Below are positions 1 to 6,079 of a stretch of 6,446 nucleotides of DNA, one piece after another (within the stretch, counting starts at the first letter, position 1; each line of letters starts with the position of its first letter). The notes below the pieces were generated by a model that ran no database searches, was not told the origin of the DNA, and worked only from the letters and a program-made list of their open reading frames with translations. Position numbers and translations under genes: made by a program. Origin of the DNA: Flavobacterium sp. (lineage in GTDB: Bacteria; Bacteroidota; Bacteroidia; Flavobacteriales; Flavobacteriaceae); assembly GCA_030153045.1 (NCBI GenBank), contig JASLID010000031.1, forward strand, positions 1 to 6,446. Reading direction: 5' to 3'.

Positions 1-1484
1 TGATGTATCTGGTTTTCATCGCGATGTTGGCAATGAATATGTCAAAAGAAGTATTATCTGCTTTTGGTTTGATGAATGAAAAGTTCGAAGGAGCTAATTC
101 ATCAGCAAAGAGTACTAATGAGCAAATGATGTTGGCTTTAGATACTAAAGCAACTGAAGCAAAAGGTGAATTCGCCGTTGCTGCTGCAACTGCTCATAAA
201 GTAGAAGCTGCTACAAAAAAATTCTATTCATTTGTTGAAACATTAAAAGCTGAAGTTTTAACTGGTGTTGAGGCTGAAGACGGTAAATTGCCGTACGAAG
301 CGATGGATAAAGCCGATAATTTAGATAACAGCTGGTTTTCTGGTGAAGGTTATACTAAAAGAGGTAATGAAGTAATTTCAGCTATCGAAACTTTCAAAGC
401 AGAAATGAAAGCTGCTTTAGGAAATGAGAAAAAATATTCAGCGATTTTAAATGAGGTTACAAAAAAATTCGATTTATCAGAGGTTGCTAATAAAGAAGGT
501 ATTAAAATTAAGTTTTTAGATTACCACTTCAAAGGTTTCCCAGCTATTGCATCGCTAGCAAAATTATCTGCTTGGCAAAATGATGCTAAAAAGGCTGAAT
601 CTGATGTGATTAGTGCTGCATTAGGAAAAGCGGCTGTTCAAGCAGCTTCTTACAGTAACTATCAAGCAATTGTAGTTTTAGAGAAAAATGCATATTTCCA
701 AGGAGAGGCTGTTAAAGGTAAAGTTGTTTTAGGTCGTTATGACGAAAACACAAAACCAACATCTTTCCAAGGTCCTGGTAGATTAGAAAACGGTCAAGCT
801 GTTATTTCATTAACTGCTGGAGCTGTTGGAGAGCAAAAGATTAACGGTCAATTTAGTTTCCTTGAAGATGGTAAAAACATTCCTCTTAAATTTGAAGGAT
901 CTTATGTTGTAGTTCCTCGTCCAAACTCAGCTACTATTTCTGCTGATAAAATGAACGTAGTTTATCGTGGAGTACCTAATCCAATGACTATTTCATTTGC
1001 TGGAGTTGCTAACAATAAAGTGAAAGCTTCTGCGGTGGGTATGTCTGGTACTGATGGAAAATATGTTTTGAAACCAGGTGCTGGAACAACAGTTATGATT
1101 AATGTTAGTGCTACTTTACCTGATGGTAAAACAGTTTCTGATAAAAAAGAGTTTAGAATTAAAGGTTTGCCAGCTCCAACAGGAAAAATTCGTGGTGAAG
1201 TTGCTGCAAAAGGACCAAAATCTAATTTAGAGTCTTGTACTGTATCTGCGGTTATGGAAGATTTCGATTTCCCAGTAAACGTAAATGTTACACAGTTCAA
1301 TATTAAAGTTCCAGGTCAACCTACAATCGTAGTTTCTGGAAGTAAAATGGATGGTAGAGCTAGAGCTGCAATTGCTAAAGCTAGTAGAGGTGACGTAGTT
1401 GTTATTTCTGAAATTAAAGCTAGTTTCTCTGGAATTGACCAGGTTGCTAAGAGAGTTTCTACTTGTACTTTTGAAGTACAATAA
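1..1484 (+). CDS. gldM: Gliding motility / type IX secretion motor protein GldM (5' partial)
   Basis: GldM (PorM) is an inner-membrane protein with one N-terminal transmembrane helix and a long periplasmic part. With GldL it forms the proton-driven motor that powers type IX secretion and gliding. The frame is open to the left edge: the ATG at position 3 lies inside the membrane helix (MYLVFIAMLAMNMS), so it is an internal Met. By family knowledge about 15 residues, including the short charged cytoplasmic start, lie outside the window. The 493 visible residues show the rest of the helix (1-14), an Ala/Lys/Glu-rich region expected to be helical (about 15-215), and beta-rich Ig-like periplasmic segments (about 215-493), matching the known D1-D4 plan. 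The only two cysteines, C412 and C488, are both in the last domain. gldN follows after 48 bp; gldL and gldK are expected just upstream. The identification is firm; the domain borders are approximate. Confidence 0.96.
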   Translation, partial: MYLVFIAMLAMNMSKEVLSAFGLMNEKFEGANSSAKSTNEQMMLALDTKATEAKGEFAVAAATAHKVEAATKKFYSFVETLKAEVLTGVEAEDGKLPYEAMDKADNLDNSWFSGEGYTKRGNEVISAIETFKAEMKAALGNEKKYSAILNEVTKKFDLSEVANKEGIKIKFLDYHFKGFPAIASLAKLSAWQNDAKKAESDVISAALGKAAVQAASYSNYQAIVVLEKNAYFQGEAVKGKVVLGRYDENTKPTSFQGPGRLENGQAVISLTAGAVGEQKINGQFSFLEDGKNIPLKFEGSYVVVPRPNSATISADKMNVVYRGVPNPMTISFAGVANNKVKASAVGMSGTDGKYVLKPGAGTTVMINVSATLPDGKTVSDKKEFRIKGLPAPTGKIRGEVAAKGPKSNLESCTVSAVMEDFDFPVNVNVTQFNIKVPGQPTIVVSGSKMDGRARAAIAKASRGDVVVISEIKASFSGIDQVAKRVSTCTFEVQ

Positions 1485-1491
1485 AAAAGTT

Positions 1492-1499
1492 TAAATTTC
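1492..1499 (+). promoter_or_regulatory. Possible internal promoter for gldN (weak)
   Basis: TAAATTTC matches seven of eight positions of the Bacteroidota -7 consensus TAnnTTTG (C in place of the final G). A TTTG that could act as the -33 element lies at 1470-1473, inside the end of gldM, with an 18-bp spacer. Initiation would fall near 1504-1506, inside the inverted repeat that follows. The region is AT-rich, so a chance match is quite possible. Confidence 0.25.
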
Positions 1500-1516
1500 G
1501 TTTAAGTTCTTAAACG
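1499..1516. repeat. Inverted repeat between gldM and gldN
   Basis: CGTTTAAG-TT-CTTAAACG is a perfect 8-bp inverted repeat around a TT centre, 16 bp before the gldN start. As RNA it could fold into a stem of about 7 bp with a GTTC loop. No T-run follows, so it does not look like an intrinsic terminator. It could be a processing or stability hairpin, a protein-binding site, or chance. The repeat itself is directly visible; its function is unknown. Confidence 0.5.
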
Positions 1517-1532
1517 CCTCAAATAGATTATT

Positions 1533-2546
1533 ATGAATTGGAGAAATTTATTATTAGTTGTTATTTTATCTGCAGGAAGTGTTACTTCTTTTGCACAGTC
1601 TAACTTGTTGAATGCAAAGACTCCACAAGAAATTGGATTAAAGTCTGCTGCTCAACAATTAAAAGATAATGACAGACCATTAGAATATGGTTATATTGAT
1701 GACCGTGACGTTTTAATGTCTAAAAAAACATGGGAAATTATTGATCTTGATGAAAGAATCAACTTTCCATTGTATTATCCTATTGATACTTCTAGTATTG
1801 GTAACGAACGTCGTTCGTTATATGATGTACTTGTAAAAGGAATCAAATCTGGAAAATTAACTGAAGTGTATTCTGATAGTTATTTTAAAGAAAAGAAAAC
1901 TTTAAAGGATATTAATGCTTCATTGACTAAAATTGATACTAGTGATGCTGGTAGAGAGCAAATGAATGAAGATCCAGATGCTTTCAGATTTAGAATTGTT
2001 CAGACACCTGAGTACACTATGGTTAAGAAGGGCAAAAAAATGGTAAAGCAAAAAACAGGTGTTATGAAAACTGATACTATTCAGGCTTCTAGAAAAATAT
2101 CTGAAGAGTATGTTGTTAGAACAGACTTAGCTTCCATCGACGTTTCTGATTATAAAATAGTTGGATTGTGGTATTTTGATAAAAGACAAGCTGATTTACG
2201 TTACAGAATTTTAGGAATCTGTCCTGTTATCCCTGATGTTTACACCATGGGTAAAACTGAAGAAGAGAAAGAATATATTGAATTATTCTGGGTTTTCTAT
2301 CCAGGTGCTCGTGAAGTTTTACATGAGTGGAAAGCTTTCAATGATAGAAACTCTGCAATGCCAGTTACTTTCGATCATTTATTGAACTCACGTCGTTTCA
2401 ACGCTGTTACTTATAAAGAAGAAAATGTTTATAATGACAGAGAGATTCAAGATTACATGAAGGAAAATTCATTAATGCAATTATTAGAATCTGAAAGAGT
2501 AAAAGAAAAAATTCGTAATTTCGAGCAAGATATGTGGAATTACTAA
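1533..2546 (+). CDS. gldN: Gliding motility / type IX secretion ring protein GldN
   Basis: GldN (PorN) is a periplasmic component of the type IX secretion system. With the outer-membrane lipoprotein GldK it forms a large ring under the outer membrane, and it contacts the periplasmic part of GldM. The 337-residue protein starts with a clear signal peptide: a short basic start, hydrophobic core LLLVVIL, and probable cleavage after A21 (SFA|Q). The mature protein contains the family-like stretch YGYIDDRDVLMSKKTWEIID (about 52-71), an internal Lys-rich KKGKKMVKQK segment (about 166-175) and a charged, probably helical C terminus. The ATG is supported because it begins the signal peptide. It lies 48 bp after gldM with no terminator between, so co-transcription is expected, and an intrinsic terminator follows its stop by about 22 bp. 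Some flavobacteria also carry a paralogue, gldO. Position next to gldM favours gldN. Confidence 0.95.
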   Translation: MNWRNLLLVVILSAGSVTSFAQSNLLNAKTPQEIGLKSAAQQLKDNDRPLEYGYIDDRDVLMSKKTWEIIDLDERINFPLYYPIDTSSIGNERRSLYDVLVKGIKSGKLTEVYSDSYFKEKKTLKDINASLTKIDTSDAGREQMNEDPDAFRFRIVQTPEYTMVKKGKKMVKQKTGVMKTDTIQASRKISEEYVVRTDLASIDVSDYKIVGLWYFDKRQADLRYRILGICPVIPDVYTMGKTEEEKEYIELFWVFYPGAREVLHEWKAFNDRNSAMPVTFDHLLNSRRFNAVTYKEENVYNDREIQDYMKENSLMQLLESERVKEKIRNFEQDMWNY

Positions 2547-2568
2547 TATCAAATTTCTCCAATTTCAT

Positions 2569-2603
2569 AAAAAACTCTCACCTGATAAGGTGAGAGTTTT
2601 TTT
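2569..2603 (+). terminator. Intrinsic terminator after gldN
   Basis: The left arm at 2569-2583 (A-run then CTCTCACCT), a GATA loop at 2584-2587 and the right arm at 2588-2602 (AGGTGAGAG then a T-run) form a perfect 15-bp stem with a 4-nt loop. The paired A-run and T-run at the base make it potentially bidirectional. It lies about 22 bp after the gldN stop and separates the motility operon from the oxidoreductase gene. Confidence 0.93.
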
Positions 2604-2610
2604 ATTTCTA

Positions 2611-2618
2611 TACTTTTG
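2611..2618 (+). promoter_or_regulatory. Probable -7 promoter element of the oxidoreductase gene
   Basis: TACTTTTG is an exact match to the Bacteroidota -7 consensus TAnnTTTG. It sits between the gldN terminator and the ATG at 2623, where a new promoter is needed. No good TTG is visible 17-23 bp upstream, because that space is occupied by the terminator hairpin. Transcription from this element would begin at or within a few bases of the start codon, giving a leaderless or nearly leaderless mRNA. Confidence 0.55.
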
Positions 2619-2622
2619 TTTC

Positions 2623-3672
2623 ATGATTGATTATTTAATTGTAGGTTCTGGAATTGCAGGAATTTGTTTTGCCGAAACGGCATTGCAAAATTCAAAAACA
2701 TTTGTTGTTGTTGATGATTTTTCAAGTTCGTCTTCTAAAATTGCTGGTGGACTATACAATCCGGTCATTTTAAAGCGATTTAGTCAGGTTTGGGAAGCCA
2801 AATCACAACTGGATTACGGATTGCCTTTTTATGCTATAATTGAAAATCGTATCAATGAAAAGTTTGATTGTAAAATTCCAATTTACCGCAAGTTTGCTTC
2901 GATTGAAGAACAAAACAATTGGTTTCAAGCAGCAGATAAACCCAATCTGGCTCCTTTTCTTTCTACAAAAATCATTCACAGAGAATACCAATCGATAACT
3001 TCAAAATTTGGTTTTGGCGAAGTGTTGCAAACTGGATATGTGGACACTGCTGTTTTGATTTCTTCTTACGCTGAGTTTTTAATTCAAAATCATCTTTTTG
3101 TAAACGAAACTTTCGATTATTCTCAAATTGAATTTCAAGAGAATTCTATCAAGTATAAAGATATTCAAGCGAAGCATATCATTTTTGCCGAAGGCTTCGG
3201 ATTGCATAATAATTCATATTTTAATCAATTACCTTTAGACGGAACAAAAGGTGAATTGTTGATTATTAAAGCTCCAGATTTAAATCTGGATGTTGTTTTA
3301 AAATCTAGTATTTTCATTTTGCCTATTGGAAATGACTTGTTTAAAGTAGGTGCTACTTATAATTGGGAAGACAAAACAGATACACCAACGGAAGAAGGTA
3401 AGCAGGAATTAGTGAATAATTTAAAAGAAATCATCGAATGTGATTTCGAAATTGTGGAGCATTTTGCAGGTGTTCGGCCTACAGTAAAAGACAGACGCCC
3501 TTTAGTAGGCACACATCCCGAACATCAAAACTTGCATATTCTGAACGGATTGGGGACGCGGGGTGTTATGCTTGGTCCTTCTTTAGCAAAAGCCTTATTT
3601 GAAAATATCGAAAAAGAAATCCCACTTGATGCTCAAATTGATATCAAGCGATTTGACAAAAAGAAAAAGTAA
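2623..3672 (+). CDS. FAD-dependent oxidoreductase, DAO family (substrate unknown)
   Basis: This is a probable cytosolic flavoenzyme of the D-amino-acid-oxidase-like superfamily, which oxidises C-N bonds of amines or amino acids. An N-terminal Rossmann motif (G8-S-G10-I-A-G13) ends in acidic residues D31/D32, which would bind the adenosine ribose of FAD. AGGLYNPVI (about 41-49) follows, where the family contacts the flavin. Near the C terminus are GVRPTVKDRRPLVG (283-296) and LNGLGTRGVMLGP (307-319), typical of the FAD-closing part of DAO, ThiO and MnmC-type enzymes. There is no signal peptide. I place the start at the ATG at 2623 (349 residues): the upstream in-frame GTG at 2590 lies in the terminator hairpin and would add residues before the dinucleotide-binding strand. 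The stop directly abuts the stop of the convergent DUF983 gene. The family is firm, the substrate is not; an MnmC1-like tRNA-modifying role is one possibility. Confidence 0.9.
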   Translation: MIDYLIVGSGIAGICFAETALQNSKTFVVVDDFSSSSSKIAGGLYNPVILKRFSQVWEAKSQLDYGLPFYAIIENRINEKFDCKIPIYRKFASIEEQNNWFQAADKPNLAPFLSTKIIHREYQSITSKFGFGEVLQTGYVDTAVLISSYAEFLIQNHLFVNETFDYSQIEFQENSIKYKDIQAKHIIFAEGFGLHNNSYFNQLPLDGTKGELLIIKAPDLNLDVVLKSSIFILPIGNDLFKVGATYNWEDKTDTPTEEGKQELVNNLKEIIECDFEIVEHFAGVRPTVKDRRPLVGTHPEHQNLHILNGLGTRGVMLGPSLAKALFENIEKEIPLDAQIDIKRFDKKKK

Positions 3673-4059
3673 TTATTTATTCTCTTTCCAATTCTTATCG
3701 TAACTGATAAAAATATTAATCCAAATATTGCGCGATAAACGCATGATGACTGGCATTAATACAATTAAAGTGGATGCGATTCCAATAAAAGCAACTTTGA
3801 TATTGGTTTTAAGTATAAAGTAGAAAACCACAAAAGCTGCTACTCCTAAAGCTACACCTAAACCATAACTCACATACATCGAACCATAAAAAAACGAAGG
3901 TTCAATCTTATAATGTAGGCCACAATGACTGCATTGCTCTTTCATTTTGATTGTAAAAGAAGGATTGTACATGTTTTTTCCTGCATACATACTTTCTTCT
4001 TGACATTTAGGACAACTTCCTGTTAAAATGCTATTTAGTTTCAATCCTTTTTTTAACAT
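3673..4059 (-). CDS. DUF983 family membrane protein with zinc-ribbon-like motif
   Basis: The 128-residue protein has four cysteines in two CxxC pairs (C16-P-K-C19 and C43-S-H-C46), spaced as in a zinc ribbon. Two hydrophobic segments follow (about 62-83 and 87-106), then a short basic, aromatic tail. This matches DUF983, a family of small inner-membrane proteins of unknown function. The ribbon probably lies on the cytosolic side, since no signal peptide precedes it. I chose the ATG at 4057-4059. The longer frame begins with a TTG at 4098 that forms the end of a TAnnTTTG promoter element, so it would lie upstream of the transcript. The gene is divergent from the ABC-F gene and convergent with the oxidoreductase, so it is probably transcribed alone. 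Family assignment is good; the role is unknown. Confidence 0.87.
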   Translation of the reverse strand: MLKKGLKLNSILTGSCPKCQEESMYAGKNMYNPSFTIKMKEQCSHCGLHYKIEPSFFYGSMYVSYGLGVALGVAAFVVFYFILKTNIKVAFIGIASTLIVLMPVIMRLSRNIWINIFISYDKNWKENK

Positions 4060-4095
4060 TTGCAAAAAATTTAAGTTACCATGTTTTTGGTAATG

Positions 4096-4103
4096 CAAAT
4101 TTA
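4096..4103 (-). promoter_or_regulatory. Probable -7 promoter element of the DUF983 gene
   Basis: Read on the minus strand, TAAATTTG is an exact match to the Bacteroidota TAnnTTTG consensus. It lies 36 bp upstream of the ATG at 4059, which leaves a leader of about 30 nt. No convincing -33 TTG is seen at 17-23 bp upstream, so the call rests on one element and its position. Confidence 0.5.
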
Positions 4104-4133
4104 CGACTTGAAGATCGATTCAGCTAATGTTTA

Positions 4134-4159
4134 AATCTTTTAATCGTTAATCTTTTAAT
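4134..4159. repeat. Short direct repeat ahead of the ABC-F gene
   Basis: The 11-bp sequence AATCTTTTAAT occurs at 4134-4144 and again at 4149-4159, a period of 15 bp, ending 9 bp before the ABC-F start codon. The divergent intergenic region (4060-4168) must hold the ABC-F promoter, yet no exact TAnnTTTG is visible for it on the plus strand. The repeat may be part of that leader or promoter, or may reflect simple AT-rich sequence. Confidence 0.4.
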
Positions 4160-4168
4160 AAATTATAG

Positions 4169-6079
4169 ATGCTTAATATACACAATTTGTCGGTCTCTTT
4201 TGGAGGAACTTATTTATTCGAAGAAGTCACTTTTAGAATGGGGGCAGGCGATAGAGTAGGACTTGTTGGAAAGAATGGTGCCGGAAAATCTACGATGCTG
4301 AAAATTTTAGCAGGCGATTTCAAACCTGATTCTGGACAAATTGCAACCGAGAAAGAAGTTCGTATTGGTTTCTTGCGTCAGGATATCGATTTTGAACAAG
4401 GACGTACCGTACTCGAAGAGGCATATCAAGCATTTACAGATATTAAAGCAGTAGAGAAAAAACTCGCTGAAATCAATCATCAATTGGTGACTCGTACCGA
4501 TTATGAAAGCGAGGAATATTCTCAAATCATAGAAGATTTATCCGATTACACACACCGCTTCGAATTGTTAGGCGGTTACAACTATGTGGGTGATACCGAA
4601 AAAATCCTTTTAGGTCTGGGTTTCAAAAGAGAGGTTTTTAACAATCAAACTGAGACTTTTTCTGGTGGATGGCGTATGCGTATCGAATTGGCAAAATTAT
4701 TGCTTCAGGCGAACGATATCCTGCTTCTGGATGAGCCAACGAATCACTTGGACATCGAGAGTATCATTTGGTTAGAAAGTTTCCTTAGAAATTATCCTGG
4801 TGTTGTCGTAATTGTATCGCACGATAAAATGTTTTTAGATAATGTAACCAATCGTACTATAGAAATTTCTCTTGGAAAAGCCTACGATTTCAACAAGCCG
4901 TATTCTCAGTATTTAGAGTTGCGTCATGAAATCCGTGAAAAGCAATTGGCTACACAAAAAAACCAAGCCAAGAAAATTGAAGAAACTGAAAAGTTAATCG
5001 AGAAATTCCGTGCCAAAGCTTCGAAAGCATCCATGGCGCAATCGTTGATTAAAAAATTAGATAAAGTAGAACGAATTGAAGTCGATGAAGACGACAATTC
5101 TGTGATGAATATTTCGTTTCCGGTATCCAAAGTGCCTGGAAAAGTCGTAATCGAAGCAGAACACGTAACAAAAGCCTACGGAGATAAAACCATTTTGAAA
5201 GACATTTCGCTTTTAGTGGAACGCGGCAGCAAAATTGCTTTTGTGGGTCAAAACGGACAAGGGAAATCGACCTTCATCAAAGCCATTGTTCATGAATTTG
5301 AATTTCAAGGTTCTATCAAATTAGGACATAACGTGCAAGTAGGTTATTTTGCTCAAAATCAAGCCGAATATTTGGATGGTGAAATTACCTTGCTTCAAAC
5401 CATGGAAGATGCAGCAACCGACACCAATCGTTCGAAAGTACGCGATATGTTGGGTTCTTTCCTGTTTAGAGGAGATGATGTAGAGAAAAAGGTAAAAGTC
5501 CTTTCTGGAGGCGAAAGAAACCGTTTGGCGCTTTGTAAATTGTTGTTGCAACCCATTAACGTTTTGGTGATGGATGAGCCAACGAATCACTTGGATATTA
5601 AATCGAAAAACGTATTGAAAGCTGCGCTTCAAAAATATGAAGGAACGCTTTTGCTGGTGTCTCACGACAGGGATTTTCTTCAAAACATGTCGAATATCGT
5701 TTACGAATTCAAAGACCAAAAAATCAAAGAATATTTGGGAGATATCAACTATTTCTTAGAGCAACGCAATTTGGAAAACATGCGTGAAGTTGAGAAGAAA
5801 GACGTTGAGAAGAAAGAAGCACCAGTGACAAACGCGAAAGCTTCTTACGAAGATCAAAAGAAAAATAAATCACTTCAAAACCGTTTGAGTAAAATTGAAA
5901 GTCAAATCAAGCAATTGGAAATTGACATTCAAAACGATGACAAAGCGTTAGCTTCTAATTATGACAAACATAGTGAGGATGCTAAATTTTTTGTGGCTTA
6001 TAATAAGAAAAAAGAAGAATTAGATAAATTATTGGAAGACTGGGAAAATGTTCAAATGGAGCTGGATAGCTTAAGCTAA
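4169..6079 (+). CDS. ABC-F family ribosome-associated ATPase (YheS/YdiF-like)
   Basis: ABC-F proteins are soluble twin-ATPase factors that bind the ribosomal E site and act on translation. The 636-residue protein has no membrane segment. The first nucleotide-binding domain has Walker A GKNGAGKS (34-41), signature FSGGWRMR (164-171), Walker B and D-loop DEPTNHLD (188-195) and switch H218. A charged helical linker (about 245-315) includes EKFRAKASKASMAQSLIKKL and corresponds to the P-site-tRNA-interaction motif. The second domain has Walker A GQNGQGKS (360-367), signature LSGGERNR (445-452), DEPTNHLD (469-476) and H499. A variable VEKK-repeat spacer leads to a C-terminal coiled coil (about 560-636). 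Length and the C-terminal extension fit the YheS/YdiF branch better than EttA, which lacks that extension. Both ATP sites look intact. Nothing indicates antibiotic resistance; a housekeeping translation role is more likely. The start ATG leads directly into the first beta strand and follows an A-rich leader. Confidence 0.94.
   Translation: MLNIHNLSVSFGGTYLFEEVTFRMGAGDRVGLVGKNGAGKSTMLKILAGDFKPDSGQIATEKEVRIGFLRQDIDFEQGRTVLEEAYQAFTDIKAVEKKLAEINHQLVTRTDYESEEYSQIIEDLSDYTHRFELLGGYNYVGDTEKILLGLGFKREVFNNQTETFSGGWRMRIELAKLLLQANDILLLDEPTNHLDIESIIWLESFLRNYPGVVVIVSHDKMFLDNVTNRTIEISLGKAYDFNKPYSQYLELRHEIREKQLATQKNQAKKIEETEKLIEKFRAKASKASMAQSLIKKLDKVERIEVDEDDNSVMNISFPVSKVPGKVVIEAEHVTKAYGDKTILKDISLLVERGSKIAFVGQNGQGKSTFIKAIVHEFEFQGSIKLGHNVQVGYFAQNQAEYLDGEITLLQTMEDAATDTNRSKVRDMLGSFLFRGDDVEKKVKVLSGGERNRLALCKLLLQPINVLVMDEPTNHLDIKSKNVLKAALQKYEGTLLLVSHDRDFLQNMSNIVYEFKDQKIKEYLGDINYFLEQRNLENMREVEKKDVEKKEAPVTNAKASYEDQKKNKSLQNRLSKIESQIKQLEIDIQNDDKALASNYDKHSEDAKFFVAYNKKKEELDKLLEDWENVQMELDSLS
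5789..5818 (+). repeat. In-frame 15-bp tandem duplication in the ABC-F gene
   Basis: Two 15-bp units (5789-5803 and 5804-5818) match at 14 of 15 positions and encode VEKKD then VEKKE (residues 541-550). They sit in the spacer between the second ATPase domain and the C-terminal coiled coil, where length changes should be tolerated. The near-identity at the DNA level suggests a fairly recent slippage event. Confidence 0.75.
6068..6077. repeat. Palindrome across the overlapping stop codons
   Basis: AGCTTAAGCT is a perfect 10-bp palindrome covering the convergent gene ends. The minus-strand stop is 6071-6073 and the plus-strand stop is 6077-6079, so the two coding regions overlap by 9 bp. It is too short and lacks the T-runs needed to act as a terminator. 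Confidence 0.6.

Noticed and set aside
962..1481. Two overlapping minus-strand open frames (112 and 84 codons) inside gldM.
   Set aside because: They lie wholly antisense to an unmistakable gldM, have no family resemblance, and one is a low-complexity Ser/Asn-rich frame. They are shadows.
2590..2622. GTG start that would extend the oxidoreductase by 11 residues.
   Set aside because: It lies in the gldN terminator hairpin, and the ATG at 2623 begins just before the FAD-binding Rossmann strand as the family requires.
2803..2991. Minus-strand 62-codon frame inside the oxidoreductase gene.
   Set aside because: Antisense to a well-supported gene, with no recognisable domain or promoter.
4307..5719. 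Three minus-strand frames (72, 68 and 132 codons) inside the ABC-F gene.
   Set aside because: They are antisense to conserved ATPase motifs and show no recognisable protein features.
4169..6079. Reading the ABC-F gene as an antibiotic-resistance (ARE) determinant.
   Set aside because: The linker and C-terminal extension fit the YheS/YdiF housekeeping branch, and no leader peptide, attenuator or mobile context typical of ARE genes is present.
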